Positions 36,977 to 45,763 of a DNA stretch of 64,000 bases are shown here, piece after piece. The stretch is from Bradyrhizobium diazoefficiens. GTDB taxonomy: Bacteria; Pseudomonadota; Alphaproteobacteria; Rhizobiales; Xanthobacteraceae. Positions within the stretch are counted from its first letter, which is position 1; each line of letters begins with the position of its first letter. The stretch covers positions 1,054,001-1,118,000 of the forward strand of contig NZ_CP067101.1 of NCBI RefSeq assembly GCF_016616425.1, in the 5' to 3' direction. The translations under genes and the position numbers were made by a program. Below the pieces are notes generated by a model. The model searched no databases. It saw nothing but the letters and a program-made list of their open reading frames with translations, and was not told the DNA's origin.

Positions 36977-37960
36977 ATGAGTTCTCTCCGCCCTTTTTGC
37001 CTGACGGCATGGCTGGCCGCGCCTGCAGCCGCAGTGCTGTTGTTGCTGACGCCGGCCTCGCAGGCGCAGACGCCGGCGGCACAGATGGCAACCGCTCCCG
37101 CGCAGTCGGCTGATCCCGCTTCCGCTTCCCCCTCCCAGACCACGGTCGCCGCGACATCGCCCGAGCAGCGCGGCGTCGCGTCGCGGGCCGTCGACAAGGT
37201 GAAGCAGGTCGCCAAATCCGCCGCCGACATTTTCAGCCGCGTGCCCTGCCTGCCGCCGAAGGGCGGCTCGAAGACGATGGGCTCGCTGCCGCATGTCGCC
37301 GGCAAGCTCGTCGCCGGCAAGCCCGTCGTCATCGTCGCGTTCGGCTCGTCGTCGACCCAGGGCTACGGCGCGAGCTCGCCGGAGTTCAACTACCCGAACC
37401 GTCTCGCCGCACAGCTGCGCCGGCACTATCCGACCGCAGACATTACCGTCGTCAATGCCGGCATCGGCGGCGAGGACGCGCCCGCGATGATGAAGCGCCT
37501 CCAGACGGTGCTCGAGGTGCATCCGGATCTCGTGATCTGGCAGGTCGGCACCAACGCCCTGCTGCACAATCTCGACCCCGGCGACACCGCAAAACTGGTC
37601 GAGGACGGCATCAGCCGCATCCAGGCCGCCGGCAACGCCGATGTCGTGCTGGTCGATCCCCAGTATTCGCCTGCCGTCAACCAACGCGGAGAGAGCGCCG
37701 GCAAGATGGTGAAGCTGCTCGGCAAGGTCGCTGCGCTCCGTCACGTTGGCATCTTCCCGCGCTTCGAAGTGATGCGCGACTGGCACGAGAAGCAGGCCAT
37801 TCCGGTCGAAGGCTTCGTCATCGCCGACGGCCTGCACATGAACGATTGGGGCTATGCCTGCTTCGCCCAGCTGCTCGGCGACGACATCATCCGCTCCGTC
37901 GGCCAGATCAAGCTCGGGGTGAACGTGCCGGCGGACGTACGGACGTATCGGCCGATGTGA
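36977..37960 (+). CDS. SGNH/GDSL-family hydrolase, secreted
   Basis: 327 residues with a signal peptide (first 30 residues) and a low-complexity Ala/Pro/Ser linker to about residue 65. The catalytic blocks are all present: GSSSTQGYG (Ser at 124 or 125), GIGGEDAP (Gly block), WQVGTNALL (Asn) and DGLHMND (Asp284, His287). Likely a periplasmic O-acyl esterase on a glycan or other ester. Third gene of the opgC unit. A perfect 11-bp hairpin follows before convergent metZ. Confidence 0.85.
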   Translation: MSSLRPFCLTAWLAAPAAAVLLLLTPASQAQTPAAQMATAPAQSADPASASPSQTTVAATSPEQRGVASRAVDKVKQVAKSAADIFSRVPCLPPKGGSKTMGSLPHVAGKLVAGKPVVIVAFGSSSTQGYGASSPEFNYPNRLAAQLRRHYPTADITVVNAGIGGEDAPAMMKRLQTVLEVHPDLVIWQVGTNALLHNLDPGDTAKLVEDGISRIQAAGNADVVLVDPQYSPAVNQRGESAGKMVKLLGKVAALRHVGIFPRFEVMRDWHEKQAIPVEGFVIADGLHMNDWGYACFAQLLGDDIIRSVGQIKLGVNVPADVRTYRPM

Positions 37961-37968
37961 GGCTTCGC

Positions 37969-37995
37969 TTACCCTCCCCCTCCAGGGGAGGGTAA
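37969..37995. terminator. Perfect hairpin between convergent SGNH gene and metZ
   Basis: TTACCCTCCCC, loop CTCCA, GGGGAGGGTAA: 11-bp perfect stem in the 40-base gap between two convergent stops. No long U tract, but AAGA/TTAC ends make it a plausible bidirectional stop or mRNA 3-prime stabiliser. Confidence 0.6.
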
Positions 37996-38000
37996 GACAA

Positions 38001-39188
38001 TCACGCCTTCTCCAGCGCCGCCGTCAGATCGTCGATCAGATCATCCGCATGCTCGAGCCCCGCGGAGAAGCGGATAAAACCTTCGCCGATGCCGAGCGCG
38101 GCGCGGTCTTCCGGCTTCAGGCGCTGATGCGTCGTCGTCGCCGGATGCGTGACGAGGCTCTTGGCGTCGCCGAGATTGTTCGAGATCCTCGCAAGCTTGA
38201 GCTCATTGAGCACGCGGAACGCCGCCGCCTTGCCGCCCTTGACCTCGAAGCCGACCAGGGTCGAGCCGCCGCGCATCTGCTTCTTCACCAGCGCCGCCTG
38301 CGGATGATCGGCGCGGCCGGGATAGACCAGCCGCGAAACCTTGGGGTGGCTCGCCAGCACGGCGGCGATGCGCGCTGCCGTATCGGTCTGCGCGCGCACG
38401 CGCACGCCCAGCGTCTCCAGGCCCTTGAGCAGGACCCAGGCGTTGAACGGCGAGATCGACGGGCCCGTCTGGCGCATGAAATTGTGGATGTGCTCGGCGA
38501 TGAAGGCTTCCGAGGACAGGATGATGCCGCCGAGGCAGCGGCCCTGGCCGTCGATATGCTTGGTCGCGGAATAGACCACGACGTCGGCCCCGAGTGCGAG
38601 CGGGCTTTGCCAGATCGGCGTTGCGAACACGTTGTCGACGACGAGCCTCGCGCCGCCCTTGTGCGCAATCTCGGCGATTCCCGGGATGTCGAGCACGTCG
38701 AGCGTCGGGTTGGTCGGGCTCTCCAGGAAGAACGTCCTGGTGTTCGGCCGCAATGCGCGCTGCCACTGGTCGAGGTCGAGGCCGTCGACCAGCGTGGTCT
38801 CGATGCCGTAGCGCGGCAACAGGTCCTGCACGACGTAGAGGCACGAGCCGAACAGCGCTTTTGAGGCCACCAAATGATCGCCGGCCTTGAGCGGCGCCAG
38901 GATCGCGGTCGTCACCGCGGCCATGCCGGTCGCCGCCGAGCGGGCGGCCTCTGCGCCCTCGAGCTCGATCATGCGGCGCTCGAACATTGCGATGGTGGGA
39001 TTGGAGTAGCGCGAATAGATGAAGCCCGGATCCTCGCCCTTGAACCGCGCCTCGCACTGCTCGGCGCTGTCGTAGACATAGCCTTGCGTCAGGAACAGCG
39101 ACTCCGACGTCTCGCCATATTGCGAGCGCAAAGTGCCGGAATGGACCAGGCGGGTTTCGGGACGATAAGCAGCAGGCGACTTCGACAT
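38001..39188 (-). CDS. metZ: O-succinylhomoserine sulfhydrylase
   Basis: 395 residues of the Cys/Met-metabolism PLP family. Key parts are YSRYSNPTIAMFERRMIELEGAEAARSAATGMAA, the PLP-lysine motif VVYSATKHIDGQGRCLGG and the C-terminal SLGDAKS-like NLGDAKSLVTHPATTTHQRL. It makes homocysteine from O-succinylhomoserine and sulfide. ATG 39188 has GGAGGG just upstream, favoured over 39203 and 39254. It is preceded by a promoter, SAM-II aptamer and terminator, so SAM controls it. Confidence 0.93.
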   Translation of the reverse strand: MSKSPAAYRPETRLVHSGTLRSQYGETSESLFLTQGYVYDSAEQCEARFKGEDPGFIYSRYSNPTIAMFERRMIELEGAEAARSAATGMAAVTTAILAPLKAGDHLVASKALFGSCLYVVQDLLPRYGIETTLVDGLDLDQWQRALRPNTRTFFLESPTNPTLDVLDIPGIAEIAHKGGARLVVDNVFATPIWQSPLALGADVVVYSATKHIDGQGRCLGGIILSSEAFIAEHIHNFMRQTGPSISPFNAWVLLKGLETLGVRVRAQTDTAARIAAVLASHPKVSRLVYPGRADHPQAALVKKQMRGGSTLVGFEVKGGKAAAFRVLNELKLARISNNLGDAKSLVTHPATTTHQRLKPEDRAALGIGEGFIRFSAGLEHADDLIDDLTAALEKA

Positions 39189-39227
39189 AGGACCCTCCGA
39201 CATGACCGTCTCGTCGAAAACGGTCAC

Positions 39228-39261
39228 AAAAAAAACCGGCCTGGATATCTCCACGGGCCGG
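39228..39261 (-). terminator. Attenuator terminator in the metZ leader
   Basis: Read on the minus strand: CCGGCC (39261-39256), a 14-base loop, GGCCGG (39241-39236), then eight Ts (39235-39228). The CCGGCC arm can instead pair with GGCCGGG at 39281-39275 next to the SAM-II aptamer, giving a competing antiterminator. It lies 39 bases before the metZ ATG. Confidence 0.75.
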
Positions 39262-39277
39262 GATCACAGAGGTCCCC

Positions 39278-39336
39278 GGCCTGTTTAGCGACTTGTTTAA
39301 CGTGGCTGCAAGCCGGCCGGCTCAAATCACCACGGG
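39278..39336 (-). ncRNA. SAM-II riboswitch
   Basis: Minus strand shows the SAM-II pattern: P1 CGTGG / CCACG, conserved GTGATTTG after the first arm, GCCGGC and CTTGCAGCC in the loop, then the 3-prime pseudoknot segment AAGTCGCTAAACAGG. This class is known from alphaproteobacterial metA and metZ-type leaders. It stands 89 bases before metZ. Confidence 0.85.
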
Positions 39337-39346
39337 ATAAGTGATG

Positions 39347-39375
39347 CTCATATTCCGCAATGCCCTTTCCGTCAA
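39347..39375 (-). promoter_or_regulatory. Promoter of the metZ leader
   Basis: Minus strand: TTGACG (39375-39370), 17-base spacer, TATGAG (39352-39347). Transcription would begin near 39340, just before the SAM-II aptamer. Confidence 0.7.
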
Positions 39376-39423
39376 GGCGTCCATCGGATAGCCGTAAAAG
39401 GCTCGTATTTCCCGCATGTCCGG

Positions 39424-40560
39424 ATGTATTTGACCCCTGATGAGGACCCCCGGTTGACGTTCACGGTCGCGCCCGACGCCAATGGTATCCTGCCCGACCG
39501 CATGATCGCGGCGATGGCGGAGGCGGGACTCGTCCTGCCCGCCTACGACTTCGTCGAGAGTCAGATCCAGCCGGCAAGCCTCGATTTGCGCCTCGGCGAC
39601 ATCGCCTATCGCGTGCGCGCCAGCTTCCTGCCCGGTCCCGGCGCCACCGTCGCCGAACGTATCGACGAATTGAAGCTGCACGAGTTCAGCCTCGCCGACG
39701 GCGCGGTGCTGGAGACCAACTGCGTCTACATCGTGCCGCTGCTGGAGAGCCTCGCGCTGCCGCCGGAAATCGTTGCGGCCGCGAACCCGAAGAGCTCCAC
39801 CGGCCGGCTCGACGTCTTCACCCGTGTGATCGCCGATGGCACCCGGCGCTTCGACATGATCGGCGCCGGCTATCACGGCCCGCTCTATGCCGAGATCAGC
39901 CCGAAGACCTTTCCGGTGCTGGTGCGCGAGGGCTCGCGCCTGTCGCAGGTGCGTTTCCGCACCGGTGACGCCATCCTCAACGCCGACGAGCTCGATGGCT
40001 TGCATGCCGCCGAACGCCTCGTCGACATCGACGATGCCGATCTGTCCGGCGGCGTCGCCGTCTCCGTCGACCTGTCCGGCGAAAAAGCAAGCGGCTTCGT
40101 CGGTTACCGCGCCAAGCGCCACACCGGCGTCGTCGACGTCGACCGCCGTTCCGGCTACGCGGTGGAAGATTTTTGGGAGCCGATCTCGGCGCGCCCCGAC
40201 GGCAGCCTGATCCTCGATCCCGGCGAATTCTACATCCTCGCCTCGAAAGAGGCGGTGCAAGTGCCGCCCGATTACGCTGCGGAGATGGTGCCGTTCGATC
40301 CGCTGGTCGGCGAATTCCGCGTGCACTATGCCGGATTCTTCGATCCCGGCTTCGGCTATGCCGGCGCCGGCGGGCTGGGATCGCGCGCCGTGCTCGAAGT
40401 GCGTTCGCGCGAAGTGCCGTTTATCCTCGAGCACGGACAGATCGTCGGCCGCCTCGTCTACGAAAAGATGCTGGCGCGTCCCGACGCGATGTACGGCCAG
40501 CGCATCGGCTCCAACTACCAGGCGCAGGGCTTGAAGCTGTCGAAGCATTTTCGGGTGTAG
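39424..40560 (+). CDS. dcd: 2-deoxycytidine triphosphate deaminase, double-length form
   Basis: 378 residues, twice the length of E. coli Dcd. The N-terminal half has PASLDLRLGDIAYRV and the nucleotide-binding PKSSTGRLDVFTRV; the C-terminal half repeats the fold (LDPGEFYILASKEAVQVPPDYAAEM, AGFFDPGFGYAGAGG, VLEVRSREVPFILEHGQIVG). Long Dcd proteins of this kind occur in Rhizobiales. It supplies dUTP for dTMP synthesis. The start context is weak and later in-frame starts exist before the conserved GILPDRMIAAM. Divergent from metZ. Confidence 0.87.
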   Translation: MYLTPDEDPRLTFTVAPDANGILPDRMIAAMAEAGLVLPAYDFVESQIQPASLDLRLGDIAYRVRASFLPGPGATVAERIDELKLHEFSLADGAVLETNCVYIVPLLESLALPPEIVAAANPKSSTGRLDVFTRVIADGTRRFDMIGAGYHGPLYAEISPKTFPVLVREGSRLSQVRFRTGDAILNADELDGLHAAERLVDIDDADLSGGVAVSVDLSGEKASGFVGYRAKRHTGVVDVDRRSGYAVEDFWEPISARPDGSLILDPGEFYILASKEAVQVPPDYAAEMVPFDPLVGEFRVHYAGFFDPGFGYAGAGGLGSRAVLEVRSREVPFILEHGQIVGRLVYEKMLARPDAMYGQRIGSNYQAQGLKLSKHFRV

Positions 40561-40569
40561 CAATCAGCC

Positions 40570-40619
40570 GTAGCCGGGATGGCACGATCCCGGATTGCGC
40601 TGCGCTCCAGCCGGGCTAC
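40570..40619. repeat. Palindromic repeat family G (GTAGCCGGG ... CCGGGCTAC)
   Basis: GTAGCCGGGATGG at the left and CCAGCCGGGCTAC at the right are inverted; inner GATCCCGGATTGCGC. Sits between dcd and the PAS gene. Confidence 0.7.
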
Positions 40620-40634
40620 ATGCGAGGTGACGAG

Positions 40635-41054
40635 ATGAGCAATCAATCCGAACTCGACGCAAAAATCGCCGAAGACGTCGCGGATGCGCTGATCTATTCG
40701 GATCGCTCCGGCACGATCATGCGCTGGAACCGTGCAGCGACGGCCCTGTTCGGCTTCTCCGCTGCGGAAGCGCTCGGCCAGAATCTCGACCTGATCATTC
40801 CCGAACACCTGCGCGCCGCGCACTGGAAAGGCTTTGAAGCCGCGCTCGCCAGCGGCAGGACGAGACTTGCGGGCAAGCCGACACTGACCCGCGCGCTGCA
40901 CAAGAGCGGACGCAAGCTCTACATCGAGATGACGTTCGCGCTGGTGCGGGATTCCGGCGGCAACGTCCTCGGATCCGTGGCGATGGCGCGCGATGTCACC
41001 GAACGCGTCGAGCGAGAGCGCGCGGCCAAGACGTCGCCGCCGCAAACTTCGTGA
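40635..41054 (+). CDS. Single PAS-domain protein
   Basis: 139 residues forming one PAS domain: ADALIYSDRSGTIMRWNRAATALFGFSAAEALGQNLDLIIPEHLRAAHW at the start and the PAC-like GGNVLGSVAMARDVTERVERERA at the end. No output domain is present, so it may act by binding another signalling protein or a ligand. ATG 40635 follows GAGGTGA. The next gene starts 103 bases later on the same strand. Role unknown. Confidence 0.85.
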   Translation: MSNQSELDAKIAEDVADALIYSDRSGTIMRWNRAATALFGFSAAEALGQNLDLIIPEHLRAAHWKGFEAALASGRTRLAGKPTLTRALHKSGRKLYIEMTFALVRDSGGNVLGSVAMARDVTERVERERAAKTSPPQTS

Positions 41055-41157
41055 TGCGGAATTGCCGGGCCGGCCTGCAGGGCGCCCTGCACGGGCGTCA
41101 TGTTGCTTGCCAGAACGTGCAGTGACACACTCGATCAAATCACGATCGGGAGCGAAC

Positions 41158-42210
41158 ATGACCGCTGCTTTGGACGCCGCGCAGGACGCGCAATGGAAGC
41201 GCTGGCGCGCGATCGCCGATCTCTATCATGCCTACTTCACCGGCCTCATCCTTACCGTGGTCACGCGGCGCGGCACCGCGGATGCCGCCGAGTTCGTCTT
41301 CCGCGTATTCCGCCGGCAGCAGCAGGAGCGCTTCCTGCCGGGCCTCGAGAAGCTCGGTCTTGGCCATCTGCCGCCGGCAGTGGCCGCCGCGCAATACCAC
41401 TACCTCTCCAACTGGATCGGCGGCGTGCATGTGGAATACATGTATGAAAGCGACGTCAAGGCCTGGATCCGTTATCCGCCGCCGCGCTGGATCTGGAAGG
41501 GCACTGCGATCTGCGGCGTTCCGGGCGAGGTCTCCCGCGCGATGCTGCGCGGCTGGCACGCCAACAACGGCGTCGCGCTCGGCGATCTCCGCCTCGGATT
41601 CGTCTGCACCAAGCAGAGCGTCGACGGCCAGGACGGGCTCGAAGGCTATTACCACCAGTACGACCACGCGCTCGAGCTGGACCAGCGGCTCGTGTTCGCG
41701 CGGCACCTCGAAGCACCGCTGTTCGATGCGACGGCTGCACCGGCTTTGCCGGTTGCGAGCTGGCCGAAGCCGCGTCTGGAAAAAGCCTATCGCAACTACG
41801 CGATGGAATATGTGCGCACCGCCGCGCCCGTGATGGTGCAGCTGTTCGGTCCGGAAGACGCCGGCTATCTGCTGCACCTCACCGGCAAGCTGATCGGCAT
41901 GCAATATTTCGACGAGGTCGCCGCAGCGCTGGCGATGGGCCATGGCGGTGCAAGCGCGTTCGCAGCGTTCCTGGGCGCGCTGTTCGCCGCGCAGGATGAT
42001 GCGGCCTCGACGATGCAATCCGAGGGCACGTTCGAGCTCCGCCAGCAGAGCTGGAAGCTGATGGACGACGTCACGGACTATCACCCCGCCTGCGCCAAGC
42101 TGTTGGAAGGGCTGTTCGAAGGACTGGCGGCGGGCTGCGGCCGGCACATCGGGGTGCACATGCGTCCGGCCGCGAACGGCAGGCCGCCGCTGGTCTGGAC
42201 CGTCGAGTAA
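41158..42210 (+). CDS. Conserved-looking soluble protein of unknown function
   Basis: 350 residues with no signal peptide or membrane helix. It is rich in aromatic and charged residues, with segments such as YLSNWIGGVHVEYMYESDVKAW and YPPPRWIWKGTAICGVPGEVSRAML and a C-terminal helix-rich half ending in GRHIGVHMRPAANGRPPLVWTVE. Codon use and balance match real genes around it. I do not recognise the family. It follows the PAS gene by 103 bases and precedes a MATE exporter by 165. Confidence 0.72.
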   Translation: MTAALDAAQDAQWKRWRAIADLYHAYFTGLILTVVTRRGTADAAEFVFRVFRRQQQERFLPGLEKLGLGHLPPAVAAAQYHYLSNWIGGVHVEYMYESDVKAWIRYPPPRWIWKGTAICGVPGEVSRAMLRGWHANNGVALGDLRLGFVCTKQSVDGQDGLEGYYHQYDHALELDQRLVFARHLEAPLFDATAAPALPVASWPKPRLEKAYRNYAMEYVRTAAPVMVQLFGPEDAGYLLHLTGKLIGMQYFDEVAAALAMGHGGASAFAAFLGALFAAQDDAASTMQSEGTFELRQQSWKLMDDVTDYHPACAKLLEGLFEGLAAGCGRHIGVHMRPAANGRPPLVWTVE

Positions 42211-42375
42211 TTCCACCCGTTGAAATGCGCTGCCGCAGGGCACGCCTGCACCCGGCGCAGGAGGAATCGCTGCGCATCGTGCTAACAAGCCTTCCGGCGC
42301 GCCCCGCGCGAACAAATTGATTGGCACACCTACGCATTGCCGCGCCGCAAAGGGCGCTCGAGCCCCGGAGAGGAT

Positions 42376-43821
42376 ATGTCCGACATCGCCGAAATCCCGG
42401 TCGATGAGCAAGAGCGTCCGCTGCCGCCGCCTCCGCGGCCGGTGCGAAGCGCGCTGACCGACGGACCGATCCTGCGCACGCTGCTCTCCCTCGCCTGGCC
42501 CAACGTGATCGCGCTCTCGGCCGGCACCTGCGTGGTGATCGCGGAGACCTCCTATATCGGCCGGCTCGGCGTCGAGGCGCTGGCGGCGATGGCGCTGGTG
42601 TTCCCGACCGTGATCCTGACCATGACGATGTCGGGCGGCGCCATGGGCGGTGCGGTGGCCTCGGCCATCGCACGCGCGCTCGGCGCCGGCGATCGCGAAC
42701 GCGCCGGCACGCTCGCCGTACATGCGATGCTGATCGGCATCAGCTTCGGCCTCGTCTTCATGCTGGGCATGCTGATCTTCGGACCGCGCGTTCTGGAAAT
42801 GCTCGGTGGCCGCGGCGCCGTGTTGACGCATGCGATCGCCTACACGCAGGTGTTTTTCGGCGGCGCCGTGCTGCCCTGGCTGCTCAACACCATGGCGGGC
42901 GTCTTGCGCGGCACCGGCAACATGAAGCTGCCGTCGCTGCTGATCCTCAACTCCGCGGCCTGGCAGATCGTGCTCGGCGGCACGCTCGGCCTCGGGCTCG
43001 GCCCGGTGCCGCAGTTCGGCATGCGCGGCGTCGCGGCCGGCGCGCTGATCGCCTATTCCATGAACATCTGCATCATGGGCTGGTACCTGTTCTCCGGCCG
43101 CGCGCGCATTGCACTGAGGCTGCGCGGCTTGCGAATCCGATGGGCGATGTTTTTCGACATCCTGAAGGTCGGCGCGATCGCCTGCTTCTCGCCGCTGCAA
43201 TCGGTACTGACGATATCGATCTTCACCCACATGCTGGCGAAGTTCGGCACCGCGATCCTCGCCGGCTACGGCATCGGCGCGCGGCTCGAATTCCTGCTGA
43301 CCTCGATCGCGTTCTCGTTCGGCATCGCCTGCGTGCCAATGGTTGGGATGGCGATCGGCGCAGGCCGCATCGCACGCGCCCGGCGTATCGCCTGGACCGC
43401 CAGTGCTGCCGCTTTCGTGGCGGTCGGTACGCCGGCGTGCCTGGTTGCGAGCTTCCCCGATCTCTGGGTCGACATTTTCACCGACAGCGCGGCCGTGCAC
43501 GCCGCGAGCCATCAATATCTCTCGACCGTCGGACCGTTCTATGCCTTTTTCGGCCTTGCAACGACGATGTATTTTTCCTCGCAAGGCGCGGCCAAGGTGA
43601 TCGGGCCAGTGCTGGCGCAGACGGCGCGGCTGATCTACATCTCGGCGGCCGGCTGGTGGCTGTCGACCCATGAGGCCACCGCGCAGAGTTTCTTCTGGCT
43701 GGCCGCAAGCTCGATGGTCCTCCTCGGCGTGCTCTCGTGCTCCAGCGTGGTGCTGACGCGCTGGGGGCCCCGCGAGAGCAAGGCTGCGATCAGACCGGCT
43801 CTCTCGGGTATCGCCGACTAG
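42376..43821 (+). CDS. MATE-family efflux transporter
   Basis: 481 residues with twelve membrane segments in two halves. MATE features: SLAWPNVIALSAGTCVVIAETSYIGRLG in the first helix pair, MGGAVASAIARALGAGD, and the second-half counterpart GIACVPMVGMAIGAGRIARARR. It would export cationic drugs or metabolites using Na+ or H+. ATG 42376 has GGAGAGGAT upstream; the frame is open to 42337. The first 40 residues are a Pro-rich cytoplasmic leader. Convergent with the SRPBCC gene. Confidence 0.92.
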   Translation: MSDIAEIPVDEQERPLPPPPRPVRSALTDGPILRTLLSLAWPNVIALSAGTCVVIAETSYIGRLGVEALAAMALVFPTVILTMTMSGGAMGGAVASAIARALGAGDRERAGTLAVHAMLIGISFGLVFMLGMLIFGPRVLEMLGGRGAVLTHAIAYTQVFFGGAVLPWLLNTMAGVLRGTGNMKLPSLLILNSAAWQIVLGGTLGLGLGPVPQFGMRGVAAGALIAYSMNICIMGWYLFSGRARIALRLRGLRIRWAMFFDILKVGAIACFSPLQSVLTISIFTHMLAKFGTAILAGYGIGARLEFLLTSIAFSFGIACVPMVGMAIGAGRIARARRIAWTASAAAFVAVGTPACLVASFPDLWVDIFTDSAAVHAASHQYLSTVGPFYAFFGLATTMYFSSQGAAKVIGPVLAQTARLIYISAAGWWLSTHEATAQSFFWLAASSMVLLGVLSCSSVVLTRWGPRESKAAIRPALSGIAD

Positions 43822-43963
43822 CGATGCCTGTGGCGGCGATGGCTGCCACCGCCGCCGACATTGGCGAGCCGCATCAGTTGCGGGATCATCGCCAACCGGA
43901 CGCACACCGCGATGGTCGCGGCTGGCGAGGGCGGAGCTCTGTGAGGAAACCCACAGAGCAGGA

Positions 43964-44362
43964 TCAGGCCGCGGCCGGAAACGCCCGGTGCAAGGCGGCC
44001 ACCGCCTCCTTCGTCTGCCCCTGAATATAGGGCGCCAGCTCGTTCGGCAGCATGTCGATGATCCAGACAAGGCGGCACCTCGTTTCGCCGTCCGCGATCA
44101 CCTGCACCGAGGCGCTGTAATGCTTCAGCCGCTCGTTGCTGATGGCATAGACGAGACGCTGCCGCGCGTCGTCGCAATCGACCAGCACCTCGCGCGCCAC
44201 CGAACCGTTGGCGAAGGTGACGACGCGCGCATCGCCGTCGAGCGTGCAGGCGGTGACGAAGCCGGGCGCCAGCCGCTCATGCAGCGCGCCGAAGTCGCGC
44301 ACCGCGTCCCAGACATCGCGCGCGGAGGCGTCGAGGGAAATGTCGTTGTGAATGCAGGCCAT
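43964..44362 (-). CDS. SRPBCC (START/Bet v1-like) family protein
   Basis: 132 residues. The START-like fold is shown by DISLDASARDVWDAVRDFGALHERLAPGFV, then VVTFANGSVAREVLVDCDDARQRLVYAI and ETRCRLVWIIDMLPNELAPYIQGQTKEAV, with the long C-terminal helix. Such proteins bind hydrophobic ligands or polyketide intermediates. ATG 44362 has AAGGA upstream. It follows the AraC-VOC genes on the same strand, separated by a repeat. Confidence 0.85.
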   Translation of the reverse strand: MACIHNDISLDASARDVWDAVRDFGALHERLAPGFVTACTLDGDARVVTFANGSVAREVLVDCDDARQRLVYAISNERLKHYSASVQVIADGETRCRLVWIIDMLPNELAPYIQGQTKEAVAALHRAFPAAA

Positions 44363-44401
44363 GAAGGTGTCCTTGATTCGATAGATAGTCGATCCAAACT
44401 C

Positions 44402-44490
44402 CGTCATTGCGAGCGTAAGCGAAGCAATCCAGAGATACCTCCGCGGAGACAGCCTGGATTGCTTCGTCGCAAGAGCTCCTCGCAATGACG
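44402..44490. repeat. Palindromic repeat family A, copy 3
   Basis: CGTCATTGCGAGCG...GAAGCAATCCAG on the left mirrored by CTGGATTGCTTCG...CTCGCAATGACGG on the right, with CCTCCGCGGAG at the tip. The cleanest copy of the family in this window. Confidence 0.9.
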
Positions 44491-44507
44491 GAGTTAGTGG
44501 CAGCCGC

Positions 44508-44867
44508 TCAGCTACACACCGCCTCGATATTGTTGCCATCAGGGTCGATCAGGAACGCCGCGTAATAGGTCGGGCTGTAATCGTTGCGCGGCCCGGCGCC
44601 GCCATTGTCGCGGCCGCCGCTCTTCAGCCCTTCGCTGTGAAACGCCTTGACCGCGTTATGATTTCCGGCGCGAAACGCAATGTGCGCGCCGTCGGCCTTG
44701 CGGCCCTTGTTCAGGTGCAGCCACAGTGCCGGCTCGCCCTTCGGCCCGAAGCCGGCATAACCGTCGCCGCTGGAGCACAGGACGTAGCCGAGCGGCGCCA
44801 GCACGGCGGTGTAGAAGCGCGTGGCGGCGTCGAGATCGGCAACGCGAAGTCCGATGTGGTCGTACAT
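44508..44867 (-). CDS. VOC-superfamily protein
   Basis: 119 residues with the glyoxalase-like fold: MYDHIGLRVADLDAATRFYTAVLAPLGY at the start, HIAFRAGNHNAVKAFHSEGLKSGG in the middle and YYAAFLIDPDGNNIEAVC at the C terminus, including the metal-ligand Glu. ATG 44867 has GGAG seven bases before it. It lies 56 bases downstream of the AraC-family gene; a second AraC-VOC pair occurs at 7.8-9.2 kb. Substrate unknown. Confidence 0.88.
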   Translation of the reverse strand: MYDHIGLRVADLDAATRFYTAVLAPLGYVLCSSGDGYAGFGPKGEPALWLHLNKGRKADGAHIAFRAGNHNAVKAFHSEGLKSGGRDNGGAGPRNDYSPTYYAAFLIDPDGNNIEAVCS

Positions 44868-44923
44868 GGTCGTCTCCATTTGCAAAGCGCGCCGAAAATG
44901 GCGCGCGCCGGAGACGAACCTAG

Positions 44924-45763
44924 TCAGTTGAGTGCAATCCGCTCTTGGAGAATCTTGCGCTCCCCCTTCGAGGCCTGGCGGAACTTGGTCGGCGATACGC
45001 CGGCAGCGCGGTGGAAGGTGCGGACGAAGTTGGAGAGATCGCCGAAACCGACGTCATAGGCGATGTCGGTGACGGCGATGTCGTCGTCGGTGAGCAGCCG
45101 CGCCGCGTGCCGTAGCCGCGAGCGCACCAGATATTGATGCGGGGTGACGCCGAGCACGCTCGAGAACAGCCGCAGGAAATGGAACGGGCTGAGGCCGGCC
45201 TGCCTTGCAGCCTGTTCGAGATCGACCTCGGCATGGGAGTTGTCGTCGATCCACAACGCGGCCTCGACGGCGCGGCGGCGGTCGCGCGCGGTCGGGGTGG
45301 CCGGCTTGCGCGCCTTGCCCGAGACGACGTCGATGAAGCGGGCGGCCAGGATCTGGCCGACCTCGTCGAGGCCGATGTCGCTGTTGCCATCTGCCGCCGT
45401 CTGGGCGAGCTCGCCCAGCACCATCAATTCGGGCAGTGGCGGCGTGGCGCCGACCTGCCAGCTCTCGCGCCGCCCGCCGAGGGCATCGACCATGTCCTCG
45501 CTGAGGAAGAACGACAGGCAGACATCGCCGCTGACATGCTCATGCGTGCAGGTGTATTCCTCGCCGGGCGCGCCGACCAGCATCGCGCCCGCCACCAGCT
45601 CGAAGAAACCGGCGCGGCAATGACAGCCGAAGCTGCCGGAACGGACATAGGCGATGGAATGCCCGGTGCGGCATTCGGCAAATGGCGTGTCGCCCGGTCC
45701 CGCATCGCAGCGAAACTCGGAGACGGTCATCGAACGTGTCGTCAGCAGCGTGGTGTCATCCAT
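44924..45763 (-). CDS. AraC-family transcriptional regulator
   Basis: 279 residues. A cupin-like N terminus ([37 protein letters not shown]) with many Cys/His residues is followed by a C-terminal AraC domain: [38 protein letters not shown] and [31 protein letters not shown]. It likely controls the downstream VOC gene and perhaps others here. Upstream on the same strand is an O6-methylguanine methyltransferase gene, an association recalling Ada. Confidence 0.9.
   Translation of the reverse strand: MDDTTLLTTRSMTVSEFRCDAGPGDTPFAECRTGHSIAYVRSGSFGCHCRAGFFELVAGAMLVGAPGEEYTCTHEHVSGDVCLSFFLSEDMVDALGGRRESWQVGATPPLPELMVLGELAQTAADGNSDIGLDEVGQILAARFIDVVSGKARKPATPTARDRRRAVEAALWIDDNSHAEVDLEQAARQAGLSPFHFLRLFSSVLGVTPHQYLVRSRLRHAARLLTDDDIAVTDIAYDVGFGDLSNFVRTFHRAAGVSPTKFRQASKGERKILQERIALN

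Noticed and set aside
41140..44070. 976-codon open frame on the minus strand
   Set aside because: It is antisense to the unrecognised gene at 41158 and the MATE gene. Composition is His/Arg/Asp-rich, typical of the shadow frame of a high-GC gene, with no domain pattern or ribosome site.
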